Shown here piece after piece: positions 23,868 to 36,540 of a DNA stretch of 64,000 nt; positions within the stretch are counted from its first letter, which is position 1; every line of letters begins with the position of its first letter. Position numbers and translations under genes: made by a program. Under the pieces are notes generated by a model. The model saw only the letters and a list, made by a program, of their open reading frames with translations. It was not told where the DNA came from and searched no databases. The stretch is from NCBI GenBank assembly GCA_033977485.1, contig CM066994.1, forward strand, positions 10,914,001 through 10,978,000, given 5' to 3'. This DNA comes from Hydrangea macrophylla. Its lineage: Eukaryota > Streptophyta > Magnoliopsida > Cornales > Hydrangeaceae.

Positions 23868-26211
23868 TGTGTGAGAGAGAGAAGAAGAAGAAGAAGAAGA
23901 AGAAGAAAAAGGAGGACAACAAGAAAAGGGAGAAGGGTCTTGGCTTCGTGGGCACGTGTGGAATCGTGAAGCATTCGTGGTTGTCGATTTTTGATCAACG
24001 AGGTGAGTTAAATTTTGTGTATCCGAGTATATATACACATATGTATATATGTATATGGGAGTAAATTAAATCAGTACATGTTTAATTTAATTGTTAGGGT
24101 TAAATCTTTGAAATGGATATACGTTGCTATTGTTGAAGTAATCTAGATATTTTCTTTCCCCTTCGTTTGACTTTGTGATTATGATATTAGGGTATTCGAA
24201 ATGGTTAGGTGAATAAATTAGTTTGATAAAACCATATGTGAAATATTCATGGTAATTAAGAAATATATATGTGAAATTTGTTTTTTTTTTAATTCACACA
24301 GTTGCAGAAACTTTAAAAAATTATTGTAAACTCGTGGCTTGGAATTTTAACATTCTGTTCGCGCGTCTTGTGTAAAACGTGATTTTGCACACTTTTCGTG
24401 TTTTGAGTTTTTCCTGATTCTACACCATTTGGGCTGTAAATTTAAATTTCAATAGCAGTTTTTTATAAGATTAAAAATGCGTTGATTGTCTAAGCTGATT
24501 TATGTGTTGGGATGAACACGTATTTCGTTATTATGATATAACGTGAAATTTTGTTGAGATGTAAGCATTCTCATCTAATGTTGGGTTTCATAAACTTGTG
24601 AATGTGAGACCATTTGTCTGAAGATTTTTTTTTTCATAGAAGTTAATAATAGGAAATCCTTTAAATGTTCACCACTGCTCCTTATGAGTTTAGGCGGCGA
24701 CTTCGTTGATGAACCGTCTTGTGTGATTAGACGGCGACTACGTATATTTTTAGCCTTATGCCCGGCTTGTTGGTCTTTTTCATGTGTATTTAGATATTGT
24801 TTATTGACGTAAAAAACGTAAGGACTAGCCTTTCGATGTAGACTCAAATCCCAGTGATACCCCATGGGAGTTGGGACCGAAGTGGGAGTTAGTATTACGT
24901 TAGGAGACACATGGGATATATGTGTAGGCTACACCATGGATGGGTGGCCGAAGTGGTGAACATAAGGTGTAATTAACCAAAAAACTTGTGCTTAAATTGC
25001 GGCTATACGTTGTAATGTAGTTCGTTATATTTTTGTTGTAGTCAAATCCTTGTTATGTCAAACAACTTATGTGGGTATCCGTTAGTTTAAATTCTTGTAT
25101 GTGTACCGTAATACCTTCAGGAATGTTGTGATTTAATAATTAATAGGGTCAGGTTAGTAAATTAGATAATTTGATCACTTAACTTCATAATTCAAGGTCG
25201 TTTTGCTTAACCTAAAGTAAAACAACAATCCGAGCGACTTTTGTGTTTTACATTTTTCCTAAAAACGTCGTCTTGACACCGTTTTAATTTAATTTCAGAA
25301 TTTGTTGAATATGACATGTTTAAGAGCTGAAGTTTAACAGTTGATTTTTGACTTGTGTGTTTAGAATTAATGAACGGGTACTCGAGACTTTCCTTCGGAA
25401 TTTAATTCTGAACATCTTTCGTGTTTAAGTTTTGTCCAATTCCAACTCCTTCTTTAAGATAAATTCATTTTTTTTAAATAACATTTAAAGTATTATTTTT
25501 TTGATTTTTTGTACTAACGTCTATTTATGTAGGATGGTAGGCCCACTAATGTGGTTGCAGGTATTAGCCTACCATAGCTAAGAAGGGTAAGTATTTATTT
25601 AGTCTAGTTCGGTTAGGAACTATATTGCCGCCACATAAAAGGGAAACTACCTCTTGTCCCGTTATGTGAGCGGAACTACTTTCCTGCCCGATTTTTTATT
25701 TATTATTGTTGTGTTGATGTAAGGGATTGTGAGCAATCCCTAAGACTGTTTGTGATTAGTGTTATTTAACTCATACCAGTCATGTGATTGACCCGTTGAG
25801 TTTTTCTCACGGGTGCGTTCTTTTTGGAGTGTAGCCGATCAGAATTTGCAGAGATAGTGAGAAGTTCGTGGCATCTGATAATAGGAGATGTGTGAAGTCC
25901 TTGTTGGCCTTTAAAATTTTTATTTGAGAGTTTTAATATTTTATATTTTGGCATTGTGGGCCATTTGACTTTATTAGATATTGTTTGAATGATGTTTTTT
26001 TTAAGAGGTTAATTATGGTTTGGAATCATAGGTTTTGATCCTTATTGATTGGATATTTTACTGTTATATTGCGCTTGTGAGTTATGTTTTATCCTGTACA
26101 GACTGTGTGATGTTTTACATTGCGATCATCTCTAACAATTGGACAACTAGGTATTGGTTTAGGGATTCTCCCTTGACTAATATTTAATTGTATGAAAATT
26201 GGGGTGTGACA
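23557..26211 (+). repeat. 5' LTR of the gypsy element
   Basis: TGTAACAACCTTATTTT to GGGGTGTGACA. It matches 33843-36519 with scattered substitutions and indels. A 20-base segment (around 35031-35050) is absent here near 24735. A (GT)n run at 33966-33992 is also much shorter here. The visible divergence means the insertion is not recent. Confidence 0.95.
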
Positions 26212-26214
26212 GTT

Positions 26215-26226
26215 TGGTATAAGAGC
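26215..26226 (+). other. Primer-binding site
   Basis: TGGTATAAGAGC lies three bases after the LTR. It differs by one base from TGGTATCAGAGC, the sequence complementary to the 3' end of initiator methionine tRNA that many plant retrotransposons use to prime minus-strand synthesis. Confidence 0.85.
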
Positions 26227-26348
26227 TTTAAGTTACCCTAGACTGGAGAGTGTCTAGGTGATCTTCGGAATGTGGTGAATGGGTTGTTAATTACAATGAA
26301 TGACTTTATGTCGGATAATTATGTCTGTGTGGTTGTCTTATGAAGGTT

Positions 26349-27500
26349 ATGGATGGAGGCTACAATACCCGTCATGGAGCTCAGGCTGGAACTGGTGAGA
26401 GTTCTGGAGGAGTTGGGGCTGAAATCCCAACTTAGTTCAGGTTGACGTGGGGGCTATGATGAACCAGATTCGTTAAGCTGTGCAGAACAATCAGCAGGGA
26501 AACCAAGTGACCCGTTCGTTAAAAGGAACAAGGATTTTATTTATATTGGCGGGCGAACATTTGATGGGGATAAGGGTCCGCTGGCAACACATGCTTGGGT
26601 TCGCAAGTGTGAATTTGTATTTGAGCGGATGCAGCTGACAAAGGTGCAGAAGTAAGAGTTGGCATCTCAGCAGTTGGAGGGTGCGAACTCGTCATGGTGG
26701 GAGTTTGTGCGGGCTCAATATGATGTGGCAGAAATTACATGGGAACAGTTTAAGACTAAATTTGAAGAGAGCTTTGTTCCTCCAGCAGTGCAGTCACAAT
26801 TGGCTAGAGACTTTCAAGATCTTACTCAAGGTACCATGTCTGTGATGGAGTATGTGAGAAAATTTAATGAACTTTCTTACTATGCTCCATATCTCATTGA
26901 TACCGAGGAGAAGAAGGATGAAAAATTCATTAATGGATTGGGACATTATCTCTCCAAGTCAGTGTTAGCGGCAGAGGGTGAGCCATTTAGTAAGATAGTG
27001 GATTTGACCCTGATATTTGAAAAAAAAGAGCAGAAGTTTCAGGCAGAGAAATCTGGAAGAGCTAAGGTAGAAGAGTCATCGAGAGATAACCGTTCCCAGT
27101 CTCAGCAGAAGGATGGGGAAAGAAGTGGGAATCGATACAAGCCTTATGACCAAGGGCAGAAGGGCCAACAGAACCAGAGGCATGGTAATAGAGGTTAGTA
27201 CTTCCCACAGAACCAAGGAAATTTCAGGAATCAGAACCGTTAGTGGAATGGGCAGGGAGGTCAAAATAATCAGGGCTTCCAGGGCTATCGTCAGTAGGCC
27301 CCGCAGCCGCAGATTGGTTTCCGTCCACCAGTGCCTCAGATTGGAGCACCACCAGCGGGAAAGGAGATGGTTGTAGCTTCTAAGCTGTGCTATAATTGTG
27401 GAATACCAGGGCATATTGCTAAATATTGTCCCACTAAGCCCCAGAATAATCAGGCAGCTCCCGCTAGAGCATTTGCAGTGATGCCAGGCAATGAGAATGT
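26349..27500 (+). pseudogene. Gag polyprotein remnant (gypsy)
   Basis: A plausible start ATG lies at 26349 (MDGGYNTRHGAQAGTG...). After stops near 26433 and 26652, a long frame at 26659-27198 shows the retrotransposon gag domain (WWEFVRAQYDVAEITWEQFK, FNELSYYAPYL). A Q/N/R-rich linker follows with three TAG codons (27199, 27241, 27298), then the nucleocapsid CCHC knuckle CYNCGIPGHIAKYC at 27388-27429. Gag proteins form the intracellular particle and bind the RNA. The TAG stops stand at positions likely to have been TGG or CAG. Confidence 0.88.
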
Positions 27501-28293
27501 GCAAGGTAGTCTCAAACTTTTTTATTCCAATGTTCATGTTTTGTTTGATATGGGTGCATCTCATTCTTTTATTTCTCGTCAGTTTGTTTTGAGAGAGGGT
27601 ATTCCTGTTACTCCTTTACTTGTGCCTGTATGCGTAGAAACACCTCTAGGAGGGTCTGTTACCTTATATGAACAGTGTAAAGACTTTGTGATGGACTTTG
27701 TGGATAGGACATTTCTTGTTGATTTGATTGTGTTGGGTTTCGAGGGGTTCTCCATTATTTTGGGTATGGATTGGCTTGGGAAGAATCATGTCACCGTAGA
27801 TTGTGCTAAAAGGAGTATTCATATAGATACTCCGGGTTTGCCTCATTTCTCTCATACTTATCCTGATAGCGCAGAGTTAGTGATGTCTAGTTTTCTTTAT
27901 TCGGTGGAGGTACCGAAGAAGGATATTAGTGATGTGGAGGTGGTATGCGACTTTGAAGATATTTTTGAGGAGATTCCTGGACCACAGCCTAAGAGAGAGG
28001 TGGAGTTTCGGATTGATCTTTTACCTGGATCCTTACCTATTTCAAAATCAGCATATCGTATGGCACCCAAGGAATTAGGAGAGATGAAGAAACAAATTGA
28101 TGAGATGCTTCAGAAGAGGTGCGTTGAATTCCTTTCTTTTGCTAGTTATTCTATTATTTGTTATTATTTTCTTTCCTTAGTCGTTAGAGTAATCCTTTAA
28201 AGGTGTGTATGACTCAGGTTCATATGACCCAGTAATTCTCTATGGGGAGCTCCAGCTATCTTTGTGTCGAAGAAGGATGGTTCTCTGCGTATG
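27501..28293 (+). pseudogene. Pol remnant, protease and start of RT (gypsy)
   Basis: Protease: VLFDMGASHSFIS, an aspartic-protease active site in which the usual D-S/T-G-A is D-M-G-A. Further on come IILGMDWLGKNHVTVDC and, before RT, the linker FEDIFEEIPGPQPKREVEFR. The start of the RT domain is WGAPAIFVSKKDGSLRM. The frame then breaks at CTGCGTATG, where solo LTR E is inserted (duplication GTATG), and continues at 31135. Confidence 0.88.
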
Positions 28294-29634
28294 TGTAACA
28301 ACCTGCATTTAATGTAATTTTAATTTGCATTTGCCATATTTAAATTCGCTTTGTATTTCCATATTTAATCTGTATTGCTGATTTCATTTTAATTTGCAAT
28401 TCTCATATGTTAAAATCTTGTGACTTGCTTTATTTCATAATCAAAATTATTATTGGGGTCAAACTGCGATTTTATAAAATTTAGCAATACCTGTGTTGGA
28501 TTTTAAAACTATATTTCAAAACGGTGGAAACGTTTTCTTTTAATTCAAAACTGTATTTTTATAAAACTAGAAAACCATTTCTTACGTTAAAATGAAGTTT
28601 TTTTTATTTTTGTGGTGAACACCGCGCTCCGAAAATACCAGTTTCTGTTCAAAACTATCCGCACCGCATGGAACTTCCACAGATTTTGATTTTGGAAGTG
28701 ACGTAAAGTGTGATTGGACATTTGCTTTGTTTCCAATTATGGAAACTAATCATTGTTAAAGCCTTGTTTGGATAGACTAGCCTTGAGTGTGTTGATGTTG
28801 TGCCATAAGCTTGAATTCCCAAACACTTCAACTTTTGACCCCTACTACTCTAACTTACCCCTTCAAAATCTGTAGAACTTATATACGTATATGTATTTTA
28901 TGTATTTTCAGAAATTTGAAAATCTATATCAATTTGTGGTGTGTGTGTGAAGAGACTTGGAGCCCAAGCTCATCCATTGATCTCTTTATATATACACTCT
29001 CACACACACATTCAATCCATCTCTGAAGACTGAAATTGAGAGAGTGAGAGAGAGTTACACAGAGAGTTTTCAGAAAATTTTCAAGAGAGAGAAAGCTCCT
29101 CAATCTCCATAGCTTACAAGTTGCAATTGGAAATTCTTGTTCTTGTATTCCTTTCTCAATAATTACCACTTCTATATTTCTCAGTGAGTATTTTAAACTC
29201 ACTCCAAATGTAATTTGTGCTCAATTACTGTCTGTATGTATGTATATGTTGATTCACCATTGTTGATTTTCATGAAAGTTTGAAACTTGAAAAAGAGTGA
29301 TTTTACAAACTTAATCAAAACAAGTTTTTAGAGATGATTTAGAAGGATTATAGTTCCTAGATGCTACAGTTCAAGTATTAAAGTCTAATTTATTCATATG
29401 AAAAAGTATATAAGAAATTAAGTTTTATCATTTTTTAGTTTTTCGTAAAATTCGTGATCTACGTTTGGATTCATGTTAAATTAATTCTAGATTCATAATC
29501 CTTGCGAGAAATTGAAGAGATCCATATATTACATGTCCTAATTGCTTACAGATTTAAAAATGGGTCGAAAAGACCTTAAAACTGAAACAGGGTAAAACAA
29601 GCGAGGAAGATGAAGACACTGCTGAAACTCACAC

Positions 29635-29830
29635 GTGCGACGAGGGTCGCGCGAGCTGTGTGTTTTTAGGCAAACAAAAAAGGTTTTTATAAGAAAAACG
29701 AAAATTAAGCAGATCGCACGAGCGGCCCGCGCGAGTGAGGTGGCTAGTTTCAGGCAGACAGAAAAGGTTTTAAAAGAAAAAGGAAAATTGGGCACATCGC
29801 ACGAGCGACCCCTCGCGCGAGCGACTTCTG
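29635..29830 (+). repeat. CG-rich repeat cluster in solo LTR E
   Basis: Three copies of a roughly 70-base unit contain TCGCACGAGCG and/or TCGCGCGAG palindromic cores, separated by AAAAGGTTTT-rich spacers. It is strikingly CpG-rich within AT-rich sequence. Confidence 0.7.
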
Positions 29831-30119
29831 ATAGTTTCTGGTTTTTGCTTGTTTTATGTTAAGGAACTATTTGGTGATGTTTCATGGACTTTTAATGCTC
29901 TGTTTGGGATATTTACTAAAATAGAATCCTATTTGGTTATGTTTGGACGATTAAAAATGATGTATTACGACTTATCAATCCCCGTACGCACGCCGTTTAT
30001 ATATTTTAGTGATTTACTTTATGTTTAAAGTTTCATGACATTCATAAGGAGTCTGTTGTGAATGTATGAGAGTAGTAGTCAGTGTGGAAAAGAGTAATGG
30101 TCAGTATGGTATAGAGTGT

Positions 30120-30480
30120 GTGGTTGAGATTGTGTTGTGGACACTCCCTGGTAAGTGAGTACCAAAGTGTGTTGTGGTTGAGATTGTGGCTAGAGTGTCT
30201 TTGAAATGCGACGGTGGCAAAACTGGACACTCCCTGACGACCATGGTAGTGTCAAAGTGTATGACATCGAACTTGGACATTCCCTAGCACCCATGGTAGT
30301 GCTAAAGTGTGGCCTACGGACACTCCCTGGTACCCGAGTCTGGATACTGTGTGATGTATTTGCGAGGCAGATTAGGTACTAAAGTATGAGGCATTGGACA
30401 TTCCCTGGCACCCCCTGCTAAAGTGTGAGGCAAACTGGACATTCCCTGGCACCCCTGTGCTAAAGTGTGGCTATCGGAGT
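30120..30480 (+). repeat. Minisatellite in solo LTR E
   Basis: About six imperfect copies of GGACACTCCCTGG...ACC plus GCTAAAGTGTG, units 55-80 bases long. Confidence 0.75.
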
Positions 30481-31134
30481 AATTCAAAGATACTGGTGAG
30501 AGATGGTGGGTTGTTGTGTCTGTCGAGAGAAAAGAGTCGGTAAGATGAGATGGTGCTTTGCTTACATACACGGTCACATATATGTGAATTATAGCTTTCA
30601 AATGATATTGTGGTTGTTTTCTAAAATGAACTCTTTACTCTAATGTAAATTTGATGAATTAAATGGGAATTTGAAAATGGTAAATGAGTATGTGTTACAT
30701 TCAAAGTTATGTTTTTAATACTCACCAGCTTCTTGAAGCTGACGGCGTTGATGCACCCTGGACATTCGTGTTCAGGCTTTTCAGGTTTGATCAAGCGGAA
30801 CACTATGATTATGCAAACTGAGAACGGCTGCTTTGGAAGATTAAAACCGTTATTAATATCCTATGCTTTAATTTATGACCTATTTTGTAATAGGGATGAC
30901 TGTAATAGATGTTATGTTATTGTTTTGATTTAAGGCGGTTTGTGCCTTTAGAGACCCCGTGCTGTAATAACAATTAAGTTAGAAAAATATTGTAAACCTT
31001 GATTGCTCTGCTCTAATTATTATGTTTTTGTTGTTGATGTTTAGGAGGGAATCGATCTTTCAAACTGTCACGAACTACGGGTCCACAAAGGAAATTAAAC
31101 GCTTTCCTTATTTATGCTACATCGGGGCGTGACA

Positions 31135-32330
31135 GTATGTGCATAGATTATAGAGAGTTGAATAAGGTGATGGTTAAGAACAAATATCTGTTGCCTAGTA
31201 TTGACGACCTTCTTGACCAGTTTAAGGGGGCGACAGTCTTTTCTCAGTTGGATATGAGGATGGGATGAGGATGGGATATCATCAAATGGGAGTTATGGAG
31301 GAAAGTATTCCACGTACAGCTTTTTATACCCGGTATGGATTGTATGAGTTTTCGGTAATGCCGTTTGGGTTGACCAATGCTCCAGCATTCTTTATGGATT
31401 TGATGAATCGGGTATTCAGGCCGTATTTAGACCGATTTGTTGTTGTTTTCATCGATGACATATTGGTTTATTCTCGGATTCTTGAGGAGCATAGAGAGCA
31501 TTTGAAGATTGTATTACAGACACTTCGAGAGCATCATCTATATGCCAAGTTCAGTAAGTGTCATTTTTGGGAGTCGTCAGTGAGATTTTTGGGACATGTT
31601 ATTTCAGCTAAGGGAATAGCAGTAGATCCTGATAAAGTAGCAGCGGTTCAAGAGTGGGTGCAACCTACTACCCCTACAGAGGTGAGGAGTTTCTTAGGGT
31701 TAGCTGGGTATTACAGAAGGTTCATTGAAAAATTCTCAGTCATAGCAGCACCGTTAACAAAGTTGACACGTAAGGATGTGAAGTTTTTGTGGATGTGAAG
31801 TTTTTGTGGACAGATGAGTGTGAGCAAGCATTCAAGGAGTTGAAGCAACGGTTGACCACCGCACCCATTTTGACCATTCCGGTTGAAGCTGTGAAACTTG
31901 TAGTGTTCACGGATGCCAGTGGGACTGGTTTGGTTTGTGTTTTGATGTAGGAAGAGAAGGTTGTTTTGTATGCTTCTAGACAGTCGAGGCCACATGAGAA
32001 GAGGTATCCTACTCATGACTTGGAGTTGGCAGCGGTGGTGTTTGCATTGAAGGTGTGGAGGCACTACCTCTTTGGATAGAGATTTGAGCTTTATACATAT
32101 CATAAGAGCCTCAAGTACTTATTATCACAGAAGGAACTGAACATGAGACAACAGAGATGGGTAGAGTTCATCAGTAGTTACGACTTTGAGATTCTTTATC
32201 ATCCAGGGAAGGGAAATGTAGTGGCTGATGCGCTTAGTCGGAAACATAGCGTGATGGCTTCTATGATGGTTCGGGAGTGGAAGTTTTTGGAGGTGTTAAC
32301 CTCTCATGATATTCAACCAGTGTAAGAGAG
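31135..32330 (+). pseudogene. Pol remnant, RT and RNase H (gypsy)
   Basis: RT motifs: [11 protein letters not shown], then [25 protein letters not shown], the catalytic FIDDILVYS (YxDD-type core as IDD) and [19 protein letters not shown]. RNase H follows: [34 protein letters not shown], and ends [16 protein letters not shown]. Two direct micro-duplications shift the frame: 11 bases at 31254-31275 and 17 bases at 31775-31808. TAG stops lie near 31948 and 32078. The order and motifs are those of Ty3/gypsy pol. Confidence 0.9.
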
Positions 32331-33831
32331 TGAGAAGGCGTACATTAGAAGTTTGTTGGTTCAACCGACCCTAGTAAGTATGATTCGACAGATGTAGTGT
32401 TCAGATAAAGTTTTGGTCAGTCGTCTTAATGATTTGATTGTGGATTTGCTTGATGATTGTCCGACGGATTGGACTGTGGATTCAGAGGGGAGTCTGTGTT
32501 TTTGAGGTAGGCTTTATGTGCCTGATATTGCAGAGTTAAAGAAGGAAGTTCTAAGTAAGGCACATCGATCTCGGTACATAATTGGTGGGACTAAGATGTA
32601 TCATGACTTGAAGCGTACCTTATGGTGGGAAGGTATGAAGAGAGATGTGGGAGAGTTTGTTTCTATGTGCGTGGTGTGTCAGCAGGTGAAGGCGGAACAT
32701 CAGAAACCGCCTGGCTTGTTGAAACCCTTAGAAATACATGTGTGGAAGTGGGAATGCATTTCCATGGATTTTGTGGATGGGTTACCGAGGTCCAAGAATG
32801 GGAATGAGTGGATTTGGGTCATTGTGGATCGGCTCACTAAGTCTGCACATTTTATCCCTATTAGTGTACATCGTACGACAGACAAGTTGGCACATTGTAC
32901 ATTCGGGAGATAGTACGTTTGCATGGGACTCCGGTCTCGATGGTGTCTGACTGTGATCCATTGTTTGTGGCTGAGTTTTGGGAGAGTTTTTAACGAGCTT
33001 TGGGGACCCAATTAGATCTTAGTACTGCTTATCATCCTTAGACAGATGGACAGACTGAGAGGGTTAACCAGATCCTTGAGGATATGTTGAGGGCTTGTGT
33101 TCTCGATCTCGGTGGTAGTTGGGAAGAACACTTGCCATTGGTAGAGTTTTCGTACAATAACAGTTACCATTCTAGTATAGGAATGGCACCTTTTAAAGCG
33201 TTGTATGCGAGACTGTGTAGATCTCTAGTGTGTTGGGCGAAAGTAGGTGATGTACATATTTTGGGTCCAGAGATGGTTCGGGAGACTACTGAGAAGGTGA
33301 GTGTTATTCGAGAGAGGATTAAGACTGCTCAGAGTCTAAAAAAGAGTTATGCTGATAGGAAGCGCAAGGGGGTAGAATTTGAAGTTGGAGATTTTGCGTT
33401 CTTGAAGGTATCCCCAATGAGAGGTGTGATGCGTTTTGGTAAGAAAGGGAAGCTTGCTCCGAGGTTTTGTAGGACCTTATGAGATTGTCAGAAAGGTTGG
33501 AGAGTTGGCCTATAGAGTATTGTTGCCACTGGCATTGGCGGCAATTCATAATGTGTTCCATGTATCGATGTTGAGGAAGTGTGTAAAGGATCCTACACAA
33601 ATTGTCCGTCCGGCAGAGCTTGAGATTAACGATGACCTCACGTATGTTGCCCGACCTATCACTATCGTCGATCGAGATGTGAAGTATTTGCGGAGAAAAG
33701 TCGTGAATCTTGTGAAGGTGCAATGGAGTGAGAGAATTAATGATGTTACGTGGGAACTCGATGAGAAGATTTGGAAGTCGCATCCTGAACTGTTTGATGT
33801 GTTGCAAATCTCGGGACGAGATTTTCTTTGA
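32331..33831 (+). pseudogene. Pol remnant, integrase and chromodomain-like end (gypsy)
   Basis: Integrase zinc-binding region: KAHRSRY...H, TLWWEGMKRDV and SMCVVCQQVKAEHQKPPG (HHCC). Core: ISMDFVDGLPRSKNGNEWIW, VIVDRLTKSAHFIPI, then in other frames VSDCDP and EHLPLVEFSYNNSYHSSIGM. C-terminal part: HNVFHVSMLRKCVKDP, then YVARPITIVDRDVKYLRRK and VQWSERINDVTWELDEKIWK. This matches the chromodomain position of Tekay-type elements, which tether integration to heterochromatin. Several frame changes and stops occur between 32500 and 33440. Confidence 0.88.
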
Positions 33832-33842
33832 GGTGTGTATAA

Positions 33843-33961
33843 TGTAACAACCTTATTTTTTTTCTTCTACAAAGATATTATTTATTTTTACTTTTTAGTT
33901 ATTTCTTTGTTTAATATTTAATGGGTGTAATGTGTGGGCCGTGTACATGTGTTGGTGTGTG

Positions 33962-33995
<34 letters not shown>

Positions 33996-34127
33996 TTAGT
34001 GCTCGGGTGTGTGTGTAATACAATTATATGTTGAGTGTGTGTACCATAGTTATATACATAATGCTATATTATATTCGGGTTAGTTAGTTTTTCAACAAAA
34101 AAGTAATAGAACCCCACTGCACAGCCG

Positions 34128-34177
<50 letters not shown>

Positions 34178-36519
34178 AGAAGAAAAAGGAGGAAAAAATG
34201 AAAAGTGAGAAGGGTCTTGGCTTCGTGGGCACATGTGGAATCGCGGAGCATTCGTGGTTGTCGATTTTTGATCAACGAGGTGAGTTAAATTTTGTGTATC
34301 CGAGTATATATATACACGAATGTATATATGTATATGGGAGTAAATTAACTCAGTACATGTGTTTAATTTAATTGTTAGGGTTAAATCTTTGAAATGGATA
34401 TACGTTGTTATTGTTGAAGTAATCTAGATATTTTTTTCCCCTTCGTGTGACTTTGTGACTATGACATTAGGGTATTCGAAAGGGTTAGGTGAATAGTTAG
34501 TTTGATAAAACCATATGTGAAATATTCATGGTAATTAAGTAATATATATATGTGAATTTTTTTTTTTTAATTCACACAGTTGCAGAAAATTTAGAAAATT
34601 ATTGTAAACTCGTGGTTTGGAATTTTAACATTTTGTTCGCGAATCCTGTGTAAAACGTGATTCTGCACACTTTTCATGTTTTGAGTTTTTCCTAATTCTG
34701 CACCGTTTGAGTTGTAAATTTAAATTTCAGTAGCAATTTTTATAAGATTAAAAACGCGTTGATTGTCTAAGTTGATTTATGTGTTGGGATGAACACGTAT
34801 TTCGTTATTATGATATAACGTGAAATTTTGTTGAGATGTAAGCATTCTCATCTAATATTGGGTTTCATAAACTTGGGAATGTGAGACCATCTGTGTGAAG
34901 ATTTATATATATATATATATATATATAGAAGTTAATAATAGGAAATCCTTTAAATGTTCACCACTACTCCTTATGAGTTTAGGCGGCGACTTCGAGGATG
35001 ACCCGTCTTGTGTGATTAGACGGCGACTACGTGGCTGACCCGTCTCTTCATTTTTAGCCTTATTCCCGGCTTGTTGGTCTTTTTCATGTGTATTTAGACA
35101 TTGTTTATTGATGTCAAAATCGTACGGACTAGTCTTTCGGTGTAGACTTAAATCCCAGTGATACCCCATGAGAGTTGGGACCGGAGTGGGAGTTAGTATT
35201 ACGTTAGAAGACACATGGGATATATGTGTAGGCTGAACCATGGATGGGTGGCCGAAGTGGTGAACATAAGGTGTAATTAACCAAAAGACTTGTGGTGCTT
35301 AAATTGCGGCTATACATTGTAATGTAGCTCGTTATATTTTTGTTGTAGTCGAATCCTTGTCATATCAAACAACTTATGTGGGTATCCGTTAGGTTAAATA
35401 TAGTCTTGTATGTGTACTATAATACCTTCAGGAACGTTGTGATTTAATATTAAATAGGGTCAGGTTAGTAAATCAGATAATTTGATCACTTAACTTCATA
35501 ATTCAAGGTCCTTTTGCATATCCTCAAGTAAAATGACAATCCGAACGACTTTCATGTTTTACATTTTTCCTAAAAATGTCGTCATGACACCGTTTTAATT
35601 TAATTTTAGAATCTGCTGAATATCACACGCTTAAGAGCTGGAGTTTAACAGTTGATTTTTGACTTATGTTTAGAATTAATGAACGGGGATGCGAGACTTT
35701 CCTTGAAAATTTAATTCTGAACATCTTTCGTGTTTTTAGTTTTTTCCAATTCCAACTCCTTCTTGGAGATAAATTCTTTTTTTTTAAATAACATTTAAAG
35801 TATAATTTTTTTGATTTTTTTTACTAACGTCTATTTATGCTGGATGGTAGGCCCACTAATGTGTTTGCAGGTATTGGCCTACCATAGCTAAGAAGGGTAA
35901 GTATTTATTCAGTCTAGTTCTGGTAGGAACTATATTGCCGCCACATAAAGGAAACTATCTCTTGTCCCGTTATGTGAGTGGAACTATTTTCCTGCCCGAT
36001 CTTTTATTTATTATTGTTGTGTTGATGTAAGGGATTGTGAGCGATCCCTAAGACTGTTTGTGATTAGTGTTATTTAACTCATACCAGTCATGTGACTGAC
36101 CCATTGAGTTTTTCTTGTGGGTGCGTTCTTTTTGGAGCGTAGCTGATCGGAATTTGCAAGGATAGTGAGAAGTTCGTGGCATCTGATAATAGGAGAAGTG
36201 TGAAGTCCTTATTAGTCTTTAAAATTTTTATTTGAGAGTTTTAATATTTTATATTTTGGCATTGTGTGCCATTTGACTTTATCAGATATTGTTTGAATGA
36301 TGTTTTTTTTAAGAGGTTAATTATAGTTTGGAACCTTAGGTTTTGATCCTTATTAATTGGATATTTTACTGTTATATTGCGCTTGTGAGTTAAGTTTTAT
36401 CCTGTACAGACTATGTGATGTTTTACATTGCGATCATCTTTAATAATTGAACAACTGGATATTGGTTTAGGGATTCTCCCTTGACTAATATCTAATTGTC
36501 TAAAAATTAGGGTGTGACA
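33843..36519 (+). repeat. 3' LTR of the gypsy element
   Basis: Direct repeat of 23557-26211 in the same orientation, with a long (GT)n at 33966-33992, a long (GA)n at 34133-34173 and a (TA)n at 34903-34927 where the 5' copy has T-runs. Confidence 0.95.
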
Positions 36520-36524
36520 TTAAG

Positions 36525-36540
36525 TATGTCCCAATCTTTA
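36525..36540. mobile_element. Hairpin MITE, right end
   Basis: Remainder of the MITE that starts at 23405, followed by the second CTTTTTG. The A-rich run at about 36635-36660 that follows probably ends the old LINE-like element. Confidence 0.75.

Larger units (their letters stand above)
28294..31134 (+). mobile_element. Solo LTR E nested in pol
   Basis: TGTAACAACCTGCATTT to ATCGGGGCGTGACA, flanked by GTATG (28289-28293 and 31135-31139). Removing it restores the RT reading [11 protein letters not shown] across the junction. There is no internal coding region. It has a promoter-like TTTATATATAC at about 28984, a (TC/GA) leader at 29030-29095, a palindrome cluster (29635-29830) and a minisatellite (30120-30480). 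Its 3' end resembles that of solo LTR B (TTTCC...GGGGCGTGACA), so it is a relative of that family and not of the host element. Confidence 0.93.
23557..36519 (+). mobile_element. Full-length Ty3/gypsy retrotransposon, Tekay/Del-like
   Basis: Two long LTRs (2655 and 2677 bases, TG...CA) are flanked by the perfect 5-bp duplication TTAAG (23552-23556 and 36520-36524). Between them lie a primer-binding site, gag with a CCHC knuckle, protease, reverse transcriptase, RNase H, integrase and a C-terminal chromodomain-like region, in that order. That order (RT before integrase) defines Ty3/gypsy. LTR size and the C-terminal sequence suggest the Tekay/Del chromoviruses. The element is dead: it has many stops, two frameshifting micro-duplications, and a 2.8-kb solo LTR inserted in pol. 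Confidence 0.95.
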
